Shown: positions 31,394 to 43,648, counted from the stretch's first letter. The stretch: 64,000 nucleotides of DNA from Brachionus manjavacas (GCA_019054805.1 JAHQIY010000039.1:124001-188000); one strand, 5' to 3'. Made by a program: numbers and translations. Notes: generated by a model from the letters alone, not told the origin.

Positions 31394-33686
31394 GAGTATG
31401 TATAATGCAGTGCACATGGATACACAAATATTTTGAACACCTTGTTCCAGCCCAGTCGACATTGAGCCAAAACTTTCTAAGCCTAGAGTTTTATTGATTT
31501 TTTGTTCAAGCTTAATTTTAGAAATTATATAATGAATTTGCTAAGAAGACAGAGTTGGATAAGAGAAGAAAGCAAACATTCTTATTATTACATAATTGGG
31601 TTAGCATAATAGAATGTACAATGAAGCAAACATCATGTCTATCTCTACCTGTGCATCCCCCCCTCTTTTCAAACACATTTGCCGCTCTATTATGCAATTA
31701 TTCACTCACTTTCACTTACTATCTAATTACGCACTCGCTATTTTTTGATAAGAATATTTCCAACCATGCTGTCGATCGGTAATTTGGACACCTTGGCAAA
31801 GACTGCTCTGCTAGACACCTCTAGACCGAGTTAAGAGTTTGCATTGCATAATAGTATCTATTGCGTAATATGCAGTTAGATTAAATGTTGAAAAATGAAA
31901 AAAATAAAGCTAAAATTTAGTAGTATTTGACTGGAATTGAGCAAAAAATTCAATTTACGTATTTGATGTTAAAATTATGCTTTAAATTAAGATGAAATGC
32001 AAACTGAAGCATTTTTAATGAATTTGTTGCATAACATTTTTTTAACATTCTAGTTTATGTAATATTTAATTTATTCACAGAAGAGAAATTTGGAATTTCA
32101 AGTCTGGTTGTTTGGTTGCACGTTTTGCGTCAAGTACACTAACGCAAAATCATGGTCACAATTAATACTTTTAGTTTTTTTAATTTTAATAATCAAAAAT
32201 TTTTTAATGAATAAAAATAAAATGAATTTTCTTTTTTTATACACATGCTGAATTAACAAAGAAAAATGCTTTAGAAGTTTGAAATGCAATTGTTTGATCG
32301 AGTGTGCTCAGTAGTTTTGATCGGCTTTTTGTTCAATATAAGACACCCATGCATGAATTGACCTGCATCTGAAGTCGACGAAGACAAAGTTTTGCACCAT
32401 TTTCAAGCCCATTCCAATTGACCTATTTCTAATCCTCATCTAAGATCTCGAAATGAGACAATTTTGATTTGGCATGCTCCTTTGTTAAAATTTAAGAAAA
32501 GCCATTTGACTTGACTTTTAAAAGTTAGATTACATTTTATTAAATTTATTCTTTTAAATTGAAACCATAAGCATAAAAAGTTTCTTAGGTCGATTGAAAA
32601 AATTACTTTCTAGAAATAAAAATAAATACGCAATCTTTGCTTTTTTTAAATATTATTTTGAATTTATGATTATTTAAATCTTTTAGGCTTAGTTGTTTTT
32701 ATCATTTTTTTAAACTCTTTTAAATTCAAAAAAAGTCAAATCACTATCTAAAAAAAAGAAAAACTGATTATTTTCGATTAGAAATAATTTTATTTTATAT
32801 TTTTTTTACTTCAAAAATCAAATAAAAGCGGCCTTTGATTTTGACTTTTTATCTATCATTAATCTGAATTGCCAAAATATTTAGATTTTGTCCAAAAATA
32901 AAGAGTCCGATTTAGACATCACATTTTTTTTTGAATTTATTTTGAGTTTTTTGTAGATTTTTGTCTATTTTGGGTTGAAATTTCAGTGTTTTTTCATTTT
33001 TAGGTCTTTTGTGGAAAATTTGGAGTTGTTTTGCCAAGCGTTGTGAGCCGCCTAGAGCTATGATTAAAAGATGTCTGAAGATGCAACAAATTGGAGATTT
33101 ATAGAGTATTTTTTTTAATTTTTCTAAACCAGTTTGCAAAATTTACAACCTTTTTATGTGAATAAAAAATGGTTTAAACTAAATTTAATTTTAATTATTT
33201 TATTTATTATAAAAAAACTATAAAATTAAAGATTTAAAAATATAAATTTTCTTTAATTTCTCTATTAATTAAAAAAACTAATCATAAAACTGGTATATTT
33301 CACACAAATAAAAATCTGTCATCCACAAACAAATGATTTTTCATCACCATAAAAAATTTTTATACAAAAAATCTTTTAAAAACACGATTCTTTTTCAAAA
33401 ATTTTCAAAATAATTGAAAATTGTGAATTTTTTTCTTAACGATAATTTTCGATAATAACTTATTTAAATAGTATAATATTAGAATATAAATCTCAAATCT
33501 CAATTTGTTGTTTTATTTTTGTAGATTTCAAAATTGAGTAACTAAAAAAATATTCTCATTTTTAACCCATTTGTTTAAAAATAAGTTTTATTTTGTGATA
33601 TCTCTTCACCAAGAGTTGTAGTGTTAAGAAATAAAAATCGTATTAAGCAAGCTTCTGTGCTAGAAAGATTTTTGCTGGTCGTAAAC

Positions 33687-34621
33687 AGCTGGTTCAGAGT
33701 GTAAAGGCTCTTAAGATTATGGTCTATTTAGAACTTCTCTAAAGTGCTCTACCCATCTTTTTCCCTGCACTCTTTAAATTTTTTAGATTCGAACCTCTTT
33801 GTCTTTGTTTTTTCTGGGAAGAGCCACACATTGCATTATTAATCCTGTGTAGCATTTGTATGTCTACTTTTAAATTGGCTTCTTCTGCTTCGCTAGCGCC
33901 TTGGTTTATAAAGACCAGCTAGCACTGACCTCGATATTGACACAGAAATGGAAGCTGCTTTAAAGACTCTGAAGCCGAACGTGACTGAGTGACGGCAGAG
34001 ATGTTGAAAGCTACTGAAAAGATCATAATAGAGATATTGCGAGACCTCTTCAGCAAGAAATATTACCAGAAGACTGATCAAAAGGCCTTATGGCCAAGCT
34101 CCCTAAAAAGGTAGCCAAATAATCTGTCACAGTTGGTACTGCTACCAATAGCAAGCAAGGCGTTCTGCAGCATAATTTTGGAAAGAATCAGAAACGTTGT
34201 GTTTTACTTGGAGAAGGATAAGCAAGATTTAGACCCGATAGAGGATGCATAAACCAGATATCTAACTTCGGAAAATAATAGAACAAAGTCTGGAATTGGA
34301 TAGCCCTTTTTATCTCATGTTCATTGACTTCCAGAAAGCCTTTGATAGCATACCAAGAGAAACCTTGTGGGCCATATTTAGATCTTATGATTTGCAGGAG
34401 AGTGTAGCTAACTTGGTAAAACTCTTCTTCAAAAAATTCGAGTGTAGCGTGATTCTAAAAAAAGGACAATCTGAGAGCTTCAAAGTGTGTAGAGGAGTCA
34501 GGCAAGGGTGCGTTCTCTCCCCGAAACTATTCATAAAACTGATTGACTATGTCATGAAGAAAACAACTGTCGCAATGAGCTGTTGTTTTAGCCTCTACAC
34601 TACCACCTACCACCACGCTTA
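33687..34621 (+). mobile_element. LINE pseudogene with 5' inversion (twin-priming structure)
   Basis: The plus part 33914-34621 encodes degenerate LINE ORF2: DLDIDTE, then an intact block FIDFQKAFDSIPRETLW, GQSESFKVCRGVRQGCVLSP and KLFIKLIDYVMKKTT (RT motifs up to the region before YADD). The segment 33687-33902 belongs to the element part just upstream (WVEHFREVLNRP and the preceding region) but lies inverted on the minus strand. The two parts meet at the same short element sequence, accagct. Multiple stops and frameshifts show it is dead. It belongs to the same family as 26545-26835. Confidence 0.8.
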
Positions 34622-37152
34622 AATTTTGTCTCCCATTTTGATGATTCTTTTATTTGGTTGTTAGCGAGATATTGATCAAGTTTTATTTTTTTCGGTTCCC
34701 AGTTCAATAGAGTTTATGTCTTTGAGTGCTTTTTTAATTTTTTATTTTGATGATCCATAAAGTCTTCATCTTCGGCCTGATATGCTTCACTTTCCTTATC
34801 ACTATCCGACTTATCATGGTAAATTATTGGATAGATATCTTTTTGGCTTTCTCTTTGTAATTTATGATATACAATTATGTGGAAATTTGCTCCGTAGGAT
34901 GTCTTTAATGAGCCAAAATAGATGCTGATCGAAATGATGGATTTTTTTCATTTTTTTTAAATTTCTTTAATAAATTATTTGTTTTAAAAAGATCAAAATT
35001 TTAAAAAATAAATTAAATTAATTTAGAAAAAATTCTCTCTCTATTTTTGCTATTATTAAAGGTAAAGTAAAATTTTTGTTCAATTTTCAATTTGCTCTTT
35101 TTGCTCAAAAATTCCAAATGCGCAATTTAATAGTAGTAGTTGTAGCAGTAGTAATACATTTTCAGCGTGGAAACCCACAAGCTGGAACGTGGACCAGAGG
35201 CCCAAAAAAAAGCCCAACTGTAGCAGCCAGAGTACCTGTTATGTTATGAGCCTATGAGCTAGAAATATATATATATATATATATATACAAAAACCATGAT
35301 ATAAAAGACAATAAAAATAAATATATTTGATAATATTGATACATAAAAACTTAAAAATGATGAATAATGTTAATCAAAAATAATGAATAAAAAAATGTAT
35401 CTTGTGCTGATTTTTGAATTCTTAATTGCTTTGCAATTTACACATGTTTTTAATAATTTATTATTAAAAAATAATAAATTTTCTAGAAAATATAATATAA
35501 TAGATTGTATAATTTTTTTAATTTTTTCCTGCAATTTTTTAGAGGTCCCCACTTAAATAAATTTTTAACTAATAAAATAATACAAAACTTTAATAATACA
35601 AAATGCACTGAATAGGAATGCATTAACAATTAGGATTAAATTTCGATTTTAATTAGATTTTATACTTGAAATGATTTAATAAAAAATATCCGTTTATACA
35701 TGTTTTGGTTTTAATCTAAATAAAGCTCAAGTGCCGCATTAACTCTTAAAAGCAAACTTTAAAAATTAATTAATTTATATAAGGTAGATCACAATAAAAA
35801 TAAAAGCATCTCAATTAATTTTATTATTTTTTAGATCACATTCTGAGAGGTTCAATATAAAACACGACATAGTCAATCTTTAGGATTTTCTCTTCCTTAA
35901 AGTTTTTATAAACGCTTGGAATAGTTGCGACAAAAAAAGTGGTAATAGTGCTGTAAAAATTTTAGATGGTCTATGTTAAAAATTATAATTTTTTTTATTG
36001 ATTAAATGATTCATAAAAAACTATCATAGAATTTTTCTACAGAACAACAATCTCTTGTATTTTTTCAAAGAAAAAAATAGGCAAAATATATTTCAAATTA
36101 AAAAAAAATGTACAAAAATAAAAATTACGTGGAACAAATAAGTAGTTTCAGGTTTTTTTTTTTTATTATTTTTGTTCAACATTATTTATTTAAATCTCGC
36201 AATTGAATCTAAAATCTAAAATCTTTTTTCTAAAAATAAACTTCAATAAATGATTTAATCAAATTTTTTTTTTTTTTAAGTTTTTATTATTTTTCTATAA
36301 AAACATATGTCTTTCAGTTTTGTCTAATATCTTCTATGAGATATTTGGAATTAGCAAATGAAGATGAAAACTTATTTAATTTTGTCTAAATTGTTGAATT
36401 AAAATAAAAGAATAAATTTTAGATAAAATGCAAACTCTTTATGAAATTAAAATACTTGCATTAATTTTTTATTTTAATTTATCAAACTTCCAAATTGCAG
36501 AATTTAAATAAATTTTTTTTTAAAACTAATGAATTAAATTTGTGGTCAGCTATCGATATTCAAGTATTAATTTAATTTTTAACATTTTGAAGCAAAATAA
36601 TATTGATATTTTCCTAAAATAAAATAAGTGAAAACCATTTTTATTAAAAAAAATTTATTTAAAGAATAACTAAGCAGGTTTTAAAAAATTAACTTAATTA
36701 CCTTCAAATAATTGAAGCGAAATGAGTCAATAAATTTATTTGAAAACAAAAGTAAAATTAAAATAAAATTCTATTTCTAAATATACACATGAAATGAATT
36801 ATTTAAAAAAAATTCTTAATCAGAACATGAAAACTACTAAATCTAATTTGATCAAAGGAGCTTAAAACAAGCTTTTTTTCCAATTTGGGACAGCCTTGTG
36901 AGAATTGACCCTTTTTTATAGTGAACAACTTCGAATGAGAAAAAAAGTATTTTCAAAAATTCACCTGACAACACAAATTGCTATGCAATTAATGAATTAA
37001 TAAACCTTAAAAAAAAGTTTTTGAATTATTATAATTTTAAAAGAGAAGCCTTCAAGCGTTTTTGTGACTTAGCTATTTTAGTTCAAGTGTAAAATATTTT
37101 ATTAATAAATATGTAGTTTTATTTTAAATTTAAATAGTTTTTAGCAACAAAT
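34622..37152. other. AT-rich spacer with repeat debris
   Basis: No gene is supportable. A coding-like minus-strand stretch at 34650-34960 (for example a block reading HHFDQHLFWLIKDILRS) has many stops and is probably old transposon sequence. At 35128-35260 a GC-richer segment is bounded by TAG/TAC trinucleotides and by an (AT)n run at 35264-35287, resembling a LINE 3' end on the minus strand. The rest is plain A/T-rich DNA. Confidence 0.45.
35264..35287. repeat. (AT)n microsatellite
   Basis: About twelve AT units directly adjacent to the GC-richer repeat fragment at 35128-35260. Confidence 0.8.
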
Positions 37153-38172
37153 ATGCACGGATACTGGGGTAATCGAACAGCAACAATAGATTGGTGCGAG
37201 AACAACTACGAGATAACTCATTACATTGCCGAATTTTGGAATACAGTCAGCAATTTTGTTCTCATTCTTTTTCCGCTCTATGGAGTATACTGGTCACTCA
37301 AGCACATTCATTTTTCCAAAAAGCATTCTACCAGTGATAGAAAATACTTCAAAATTCCAACTTCGCTAATTTTATGCTACGTTGGCCTGACCATGGTTGG
37401 CATTGGCTCGTGGATGTTTCACATGACTCTACTCTATCCAATGCAGCTATTAGACGAACTACCCATGATTTACGGCACCGGAATTTTAATCTATGCAAAT
37501 TATGAAATAATCATGTCAGTTTACCAACTAAGACTAAGTCAAACAGCATCTAAGCCAGGCTTTCTGGCCAAAGTTTTTTCCTCTAAGTCCCTAATAATTA
37601 GTTTAATAATATTCTATTGCTCAATTGTGACTTTTGTTTACATGTCTGTCTGGAAGAATCCCATTTTTCATGAAGTAGCGTTTGCCATCATGTCTGCTAT
37701 GGTTATTTGTGAGAACGTTAGCTTAATATGCATGCTCAACATGTCCAAACGGTTGTACGTCATTTCTTTTGGCTACTATATGTTCGGATTTTTGCTTTGG
37801 AACATTGACAACAAATTCTGCAATTATTTAAAAACATACCGACAAGGTTTAGAGGACTTTTTTGGCATTGACAAAACGTCCATCGAATCATCTAGTTTGA
37901 AAGCGATTGGACTCAATGGAATTGTGGTATCACTTAAGTCAATATCAGAATTTCACTCACTGTGGCACATTTTTACCGGCTATGGATCTTATATGTGCTT
38001 GTTGTTTTTGACCGAAGTTCATTATCAATACTACCTAATAAGAACTAAGGCCACGTCATCTAAAGAAAAGATCAGACCTGTTAGCTCAAAATTTTTCAAC
38101 ATGTATTATCAATTAAATGACAATTTGATCATAAATGAAAAAGAAAGTTTTAAATTGAAAAAATATGAATAG
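37153..38172 (+). CDS. ACER3: Alkaline ceramidase, ACER3-like
   Basis: An intronless frame of 339 residues, longer than the usual 267 owing to insertions between helices and a C-terminal tail. Alkaline ceramidases are seven-helix Zn-dependent hydrolases of ER/Golgi that split ceramide into sphingosine and fatty acid. Seen: GYWGNRTATIDWCENNY at the N terminus and HYIAEFWNTVSN (Ca- and Zn-site residues), GIGSWMFHMTLLYPMQLLDE with the Zn-binding His and Asp, FLLWNIDNKFC, and the final FHSLWHIFTGYGSY with the two remaining Zn-ligand histidines. All catalytic residues are retained. A Ser-rich insertion lies after LKTYRQGLEDFFG (residues about 225-260). Confidence 0.95.
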   Translation: MHGYWGNRTATIDWCENNYEITHYIAEFWNTVSNFVLILFPLYGVYWSLKHIHFSKKHSTSDRKYFKIPTSLILCYVGLTMVGIGSWMFHMTLLYPMQLLDELPMIYGTGILIYANYEIIMSVYQLRLSQTASKPGFLAKVFSSKSLIISLIIFYCSIVTFVYMSVWKNPIFHEVAFAIMSAMVICENVSLICMLNMSKRLYVISFGYYMFGFLLWNIDNKFCNYLKTYRQGLEDFFGIDKTSIESSSLKAIGLNGIVVSLKSISEFHSLWHIFTGYGSYMCLLFLTEVHYQYYLIRTKATSSKEKIRPVSSKFFNMYYQLNDNLIINEKESFKLKKYE

Positions 38173-39261
38173 AATTTTTAGGTTCATCAGAAGTATTTTT
38201 TTTATAGTAAATTTCTCTAAGTAAATAAAAATTAATAATAAATAATGTATATTTAAACGTTTTTTAAAATTAAGATTTTTGAAAAAATTAAAAAATTTTT
38301 AAAAAAATTGATTGAATATTTCATAAATTATAATTTTAACTTTTTGATGAAAATAAATTTTTTTTGAATTTTTTTTTCTAATATCCTACTCCCTAATTAA
38401 AAAAAAAAACTATTTAAACCATTAATTTTGCTGACTTTTCATAATTTTTAAAATTTTTGATCAAAATAAATTTTTTATCTTTTCAATATATTAATTTTAA
38501 TTCTATTCTGTTCTATTCATATTCTTTTCTGGTATCAACTTGGTAGAAAAGAAGAAGTGGTCTCTTTGAGAATTAGCGTTTTTAAGCACTTTTATGCGTA
38601 AGCAGAATTGTAATGATTAGCCTTTATTTTTGTCATTAATAATTAAATTTGTCATTAATAAATAAAGCCCTTGATTTTTATAATGTTTAATTAAAACTGA
38701 TGATTTTTAAGAAATAATGATAAAGTGATTGTAAAAAAGTGATTCTGAAAATTATTCAGGTTGATTATTAATTTATTATTAATAGTTTTTATTAATTTAA
38801 AAAAATTTATTCTAACAAAGCTGGTTAATCAACAAGCTGTCAATATTTTGACATTTGGGTTCTAGATAAAATGTTTGTCATGGAAAAAATTGAGCTGTAA
38901 GATGCAGCGGGACTTAGTCTAAAGTGTATCTAAAACTTGATGCTAGAAAACCTGAACTTGAAATTAACAGCTTCTTTTTTTAATCTATTTTAATAACTAT
39001 CAATAAAACTAGAAAAATTAAAAAAGGTGTACTCAGTTTTAAATAAAAACATTTTTTCTAAGAGATGTGAAATTTACATTTATTAATTAATTAAAAATTT
39101 AAAAATATTCAGCTGTACAAACCATTAAAAAAATGAAATTTTTTTCAAACAAACCAACAAAAAATATAATTTAATAATCTAAAGAAAAATCAATCTATCC
39201 AAGTGTTTAAATTAGCGAAAAATATAGAGATTGTGAATTTCAGAAAGGGTTTAAACTACAA
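38173..39261. other. AT-rich spacer
   Basis: 3' flank of the ceramidase gene; no gene or defined repeat is recognised. Confidence 0.5.
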
Positions 39262-39632
39262 CTTAAACACCAGGTCTGGCAGCAAAAAGTATAATCTTAG
39301 AAGAAACTTCAAGAACTTGGTGCTAGAAAGAGTAGGGAATTTTAATCCAATCTTATTTTTTATTCTTGTTTAGCTACAATTGATGTTAAAAAAAATTTTC
39401 TGAAGATATTTAAAGAAAATAAACCTAATTATTTCCTGGAATCATTCATTCTATAATAGCCATAGGAGAGTTTAAGGGAAAGCTAGTTTTTAAACCCAAG
39501 ATGCCTTTGATTCCAAGTGATTCAGGTTTTCCTTTGTATTTCAAAAGAGTCCAATTCCCAGTTAAACCAACCTTTGCGATGTCTTTAATAAATCAAAAGG
39601 ACAAGCTTTTAAATTCATTGAAAATTTTATGA
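39262..39632 (+). mobile_element. Helitron helicase remnant
   Basis: A plus-strand frame at about 39455-39632 reads GKLVFKPKMPLIPSDSGFPL, YFKRVQFPVKPTFAMSLINQ before a stop. This is the C-terminal part of the Pif1-like helicase of Helitrons (family pattern: IPRI.L.PSD..LPF..KRRQFP...AFAMTINKSQGQ). Upstream, 39262-39335 reads SGSKKYNLRRNFKNLVLE, a degenerate version of the preceding G..YMLLRNLN..GL block. Frameshifts and stops make it a fossil. Confidence 0.7.
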
Positions 39633-39897
39633 TGCTTTTTCTAGACAGTTTTTTTTTTGTTATATGACCAGAAAAGGTTTATCTTACAAGATATGATGAA
39701 ATCAATGAAATTTTTCTTTTATACAGTATATTGAAAAAATTAGAAATCAATCATTACATTTACCTAATATTGTTTTTTTATTGAATTTGATGAAAAATTG
39801 AGCACAAATAAAAAAAATAAAAACAATAATTTGTAGAATTTGAAGAAAAGACTCTACATCCATCTGAAAAACTCATCACTGATTTTTATTTCTTAGA

Positions 39898-40615
39898 CTC
39901 AAGGGATTAGGATTATTAAATGTACTGTAATGAGATTTCTTCAAAAAAAAAGATTTAGAGTCTCTTACAGCGATCAGAAAATCTCTTCTAAACAAAAAAG
40001 ATTTAAGTGGTGTAAACAGAGACTTAATTGGATGGTTAAAGATTGGTCCAGAGTTATTTTCAGTGACGAGTCTTATTTTGAGGTCTTTTATCGTAAGCCA
40101 AGAGTAATAGGAAAAAGATTTAAAAATGAAAAGTTTCATCCGAAGTTTTGTTTAGCAAGGCTACAAAACGGTGGAGGCTCAGCCCGCATCTGGGGATGCA
40201 TTTCTAACCAAGGCACTGGTATATGCAACATTTATACAGGACTAATTGATCAATTTGTCAAAATCAACAACTTGGAAAACAATCTTTTACCATCTGTTGA
40301 GCCAAATGACCCTTGAATTTTTTAACAAGATGGCGCTTCGGCACATTCCACTCACTCAGCAATCGACTGGTTTAGGGATCTGAACATGAAGGTTCTACCA
40401 TGGTGTGCCCGTTCACGAGATCTCAATCCAATTGAGAGCTTATGGTCATTCATGAATGCCAAAATGGTAAACACTACAGTAACCTCTATTAAGCTTTTAA
40501 AAGAAGTTTTACACAAACGGTGATTAAAGATTCCGACATAAAAGAATTAATTTAATCTAAGCCAAAAAAAAATTTTGGCTTGCTTTAATGTCAAAGGCGG
40601 TCATTTCAAATATTA
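39898..40615 (+). pseudogene. Tc1/mariner transposase pseudogene
   Basis: The frame reads MRFLQKKRFRVSYSDQK, then VIFSDESYFEVF (first catalytic Asp), ARIWGCISNQGTG, QQDGASAHST (second Asp), SRDLNPIESLWSFM (catalytic Glu of the DD34E triad) and, after a frameshift, NVKGGHFKY at the C terminus, the usual Tc1 ending. Two in-frame stops near 40316-40326 and at least one later frameshift disable it. The N-terminal HTH domain is missing and I could not identify terminal inverted repeats. Confidence 0.85.
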
Positions 40616-41313
40616 AAATTTAAAAATTTTAAATTTTTGTTCCGTTTTTTTTTTATTAACTGTGTCGATTTTTTCTTTTTGTATTTTTTTTTTTAGATTT
40701 TTTCACTTAATTTTTTTTGCTTCTATGTTTTTGGATTGATGAAAAAAAAAAATTTTAAAAAAGCCGCTTTTTTATTACACGTAAAAACAATTGAAAAAAT
40801 TTTGTTAACGAAACAAAAAATTTCCTAACTTCTGCAACAATTAGTTAATTTTTAATAATATTAAAAAATTAAATATAAATTTAACTTTTTTTTATTTGAA
40901 ACTAATAAAAGATTTTAATTGAACATTTTATAATCCGGGCAGCAGAGCAACGGGTAAAACCCTGTTTTATTTATTTTTCTACCTTTAACTACAGAATTTC
41001 GCAGCGACATAATCCAGAACCTTTCATTTTGTTCGAAAATACAATACATCAGCTCAAGTGTTTTCTTAGCTAAAAGAAAAATCCAAGTAAACAATTAACT
41101 CATTAAAAATTGTAATTATTTGACTGCTATTACTGATCGAAGTCAATCTCAAGTAGACGAATATTCTTACAAAAAGTGTCAAGACATTTTCATTAGAGTT
41201 CAAACTTTTATTTTAAAACAAACAATGTGAAAATTTAAATTAATTTTAACCAAAAAATCTAGAATCATTTGGCTTTAATAATGAATTTTTGTTTAAATAA
41301 AAAAATCTCAATT
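40616..41313. other. Spacer
   Basis: AT-rich. At 40935-40960 the sequence tccgggcagcagagcaacgg resembles the palindromic GC-rich end of some Helitrons, which would fit the helicase remnant upstream, but the match is short. Confidence 0.35.
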
Positions 41314-41517
41314 TCAAAGTTCTTTATTTTGATTATTTGAGAGTTCCAAGTCAACATCATTATCTACTGAGATCTTTTCGTTGCTATTTCTTTTTTGTTT
41401 TAAATCTATCACGTCAATACAGCAGCAAAAAAACACAAACACCGAACAAATGAACACCACATTAAGAAAAGTAACCAAAAGTGAAATGATCAACACAATA
41501 GTGGCATCCGAATCCAT
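41314..41517 (-). CDS. Small single-pass membrane protein
   Basis: A 67-residue frame starting at the first true ATG (MDSDATIVL). Residues about 6-35 form one strongly hydrophobic segment followed by a Cys cluster (FFCCCID), a basic patch (LKQKR) and an acidic/Asn-rich tail ending NNQNKEL. Hence probably a small type III or tail-less membrane protein with possible palmitoylation at the juxtamembrane cysteines. The frame is GC-richer than its flanks. No family recognised. The start lies 410 bp from the start of CFAP96, which is transcribed the other way. Confidence 0.5.
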   Translation of the reverse strand: MDSDATIVLIISLLVTFLNVVFICSVFVFFCCCIDVIDLKQKRNSNEKISVDNDVDLELSNNQNKEL

Positions 41518-41927
41518 GATAACCAAATTTCAGATTCATGCTAGTCTACCCATATCTGTAATTTAATTTGTAGACCTTGGCAAAAAAAGAGCTAAAACCA
41601 ATTTAACAAAATTTAGCTAATTATAACCATGTTGCCTAGCTATAATTTTTTGTTCAAGTTATATGATATTTTTAAGGGAGTTATTCGAGATTATAACTAA
41701 CAAATAGTCGAGCAACTTTTCTATGGAAACCAATTTTACTAAAAAGTGATTATACTGGTTTTCTAATTTCTTCTAAGCTTTTTTGTTTCGTTTATATAAA
41801 CATTATTCTTTTTTGATTTAAAAAACTTGCCATTTCCGTATCCTATTTTGTCTCATTGAAGTTTCCATAGATTTCCATAGAGGCCTTAGCAATTGACTCG
41901 TAATTAGAAGAGTTTATTTTGACAAAA
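41518..41927. promoter_or_regulatory. Divergent intergenic region
   Basis: 410 bp between the small membrane protein gene (-) and CFAP96 (+). It contains gttgcctagc at about 41633, only a half match to the RFX X-box seen at ciliary genes; regulatory content is otherwise not identifiable. Confidence 0.3.
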
Positions 41928-43165
41928 ATGGCAAAATTCGAGGTTAGAAATGACATGAACCGAGTGGGACTGTTCCAAGAAATGAGCTACACTACAGTAC
42001 AAGACCCCTATGTGCCTACTTCAAAATGTTATCTATCGCCCAAATTCTGAATTACTAAAAAATAAAATTAATTTTTGTCTTTCCGAAGTCAAGTTCAATG
42101 AAGCAGCTGGAAAAGGAAAACAAATATTACCAGGTCCGATCAAGGACCGATCGACTGGGCTACAGGACGGCTATTTTACAAAGCCTTTTCCTAGGGTGTT
42201 CGAAAAAGAGGCCTACTCTGATCCGATAAGTCTTAGGCGAAAAGAAAGAATTCTGGAAAAGAAAAAAAATATTACTGATAAACCATTTATTACATTCTAT
42301 GGTGAAAAAAAACCGTAGGTTTTTAAATTAAAAACTGCTTTTTCTTCATTAATTTAAAAAAGAGATGGACTGGGTTCGTACACTGGCACTTTTGGCGGAA
42401 AAGTAGACTACTTTTCAGCCAAAGATAGAGAAAAAAAACCCTACGAACCTCAAAAGCCCAATGTAAAAACAAATCCTGCCAAAAAAGGAACTGGTTATGG
42501 GTGAGGAAAAAATAATTTTGCTCTAATTGTTAATTTTGTTAAAAAGATATGCCATTGTCGGACTTGATAAATATCCTGAGTACAAAAGTGACAAATATGA
42601 TAGCCCAGATAAAATAGCCAAAGTATTCTCAGATAAATTAAATTTTATTTTTTTATTTTATTTTTAATAAGGAAGAAGCTGAACGGCATAAAAAGGCAGT
42701 GCTAGGAGCAGCTTTTAAGTCGGGAATATACCAAAAAGTTTATTTTGAAAAAAATCCCTATTTGACAGAGAAAGACGGAGCTGTCTTCAAAGAAAAGTCA
42801 AAATCAAAAAGTCTCACCGACTTGAAGACATTCAAATTTTCGTCGCCGCCAAAATCGGTAATTTTTAGATTCGTTTATTTGAAAAAAATTTTTTTTTTTT
42901 TGGAATTGTGAAGATGGCGAATGTAGATGGATTTTTTTCCAAATTTCCTGGTCACATGACTGATCAGTATAAGCCATTGTCGAACTATAAACCGGTAAAG
43001 CGGGTGGTAAATTCCAGCGGAAAATTGTTCACACCTCAAAAAGGTCCAAAATCGAAACCACAATCTTCGGTTATTAATTACAATGTTGGGATCAAAGTCA
43101 ACTCAACCAATTTTAAAAATGCGCTGAATTACAACACTTATAATTTAAGCGCTGTTACCAATTAG
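41928..43165 (+). CDS. CFAP96: Cilia- and flagella-associated protein 96 (C4orf47 family)
   Basis: Six exons (41928-42027, 42089-42314, 42363-42500, 42547-42622, 42672-42857, 42914-43165) give 325 residues. CFAP96 is a conserved protein of ciliary axonemes and centrosomes, absent from species without cilia. Family signatures: NRVGLFQEMSYTTVQDPYV at the N terminus, NEAAGKGKQILPG, LQDGYFTKPFPRVFEKEAYS, DPISLRRKERI, then FYGEKKP joined to DGLGSYTGTFGG across intron 2, and AAFKSGIYQKVYFEKNPYL. Introns are 46-61 bp with canonical borders; phases are 1, 2, 2, 0, 0. Its presence supports an animal with motile cilia or flagellated sperm. Confidence 0.9.
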
Positions 43166-43648
43166 TAAATCGTTTTTGTATTTGATCTTATTTTTATTCT
43201 TTAAATAAATAAAAAACTGATTTTTTCTATATCAAATTTATTTGAAAAAGAATTTACACTTTTTCCACAGTTGAGTTTTTAGATGAAACTTTTAAAAAAT
43301 ATCCATGTAAAACCTCTGATGTATTTAAATTTAAATATTTTTAAATAAAGAAATAAAAAATTAATTTTTTATAGAGATCAAATTGAGAATAGCTATTGAT
43401 AATTGTGTAATGTGGGGATTCTGTAAATTTGTTTTCAGAATTTAAATAATTTATTTTAATTTTTTTATAAATAAAAATTTTTTTTTTAGCTGTTCGAATG
43501 AAGCTTTTGATAAAAAATTAGATTTGTTAACAACTATTGAAATGTTGAGTTATTCATGGATTAATTTAAAAAATAAATTTAATTTTTGTCATTCGGTTTT
43601 AATTGATAAGATTAGATAAGAGTTGATTGCTCTTAAAATATTCTATAT
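43166..43648. other. 3' flank of CFAP96
   Basis: AT-rich, no gene; ends at the 8-bp duplication of the next element. Confidence 0.5.

Larger units (their letters stand above)
30720..33686. promoter_or_regulatory. Long upstream region of the bZIP gene with D-box-like sites
   Basis: About 1.3 kb immediately upstream (30720-32050) is less AT-skewed than normal spacer, has no coding frame, and contains a GTT/GCT-rich tract at 31015-31055, a GT-rich tract at 31368-31393 and PAR-bZIP/C/EBP-like palindromes: ATTATGCAAT at 31689-31698, ATTGCATAAT at 31843-31852, ATTGCGTAAT at 31860-31869 and GTTGCATAAC at 32026-32035. I interpret it as promoter and 5' UTR. The part beyond 32100 is ordinary AT-rich spacer without genes. 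Confidence 0.4.

Noticed and set aside
31555-31782. 75-codon plus-strand frame upstream of the bZIP gene
   Set aside because: No domain, no splice context, and it sits in the presumed regulatory region; chance frame.
34650-34960. Coding-like minus-strand stretch
   Set aside because: Many stops in all frames and no recognisable motif; treated as repeat debris.
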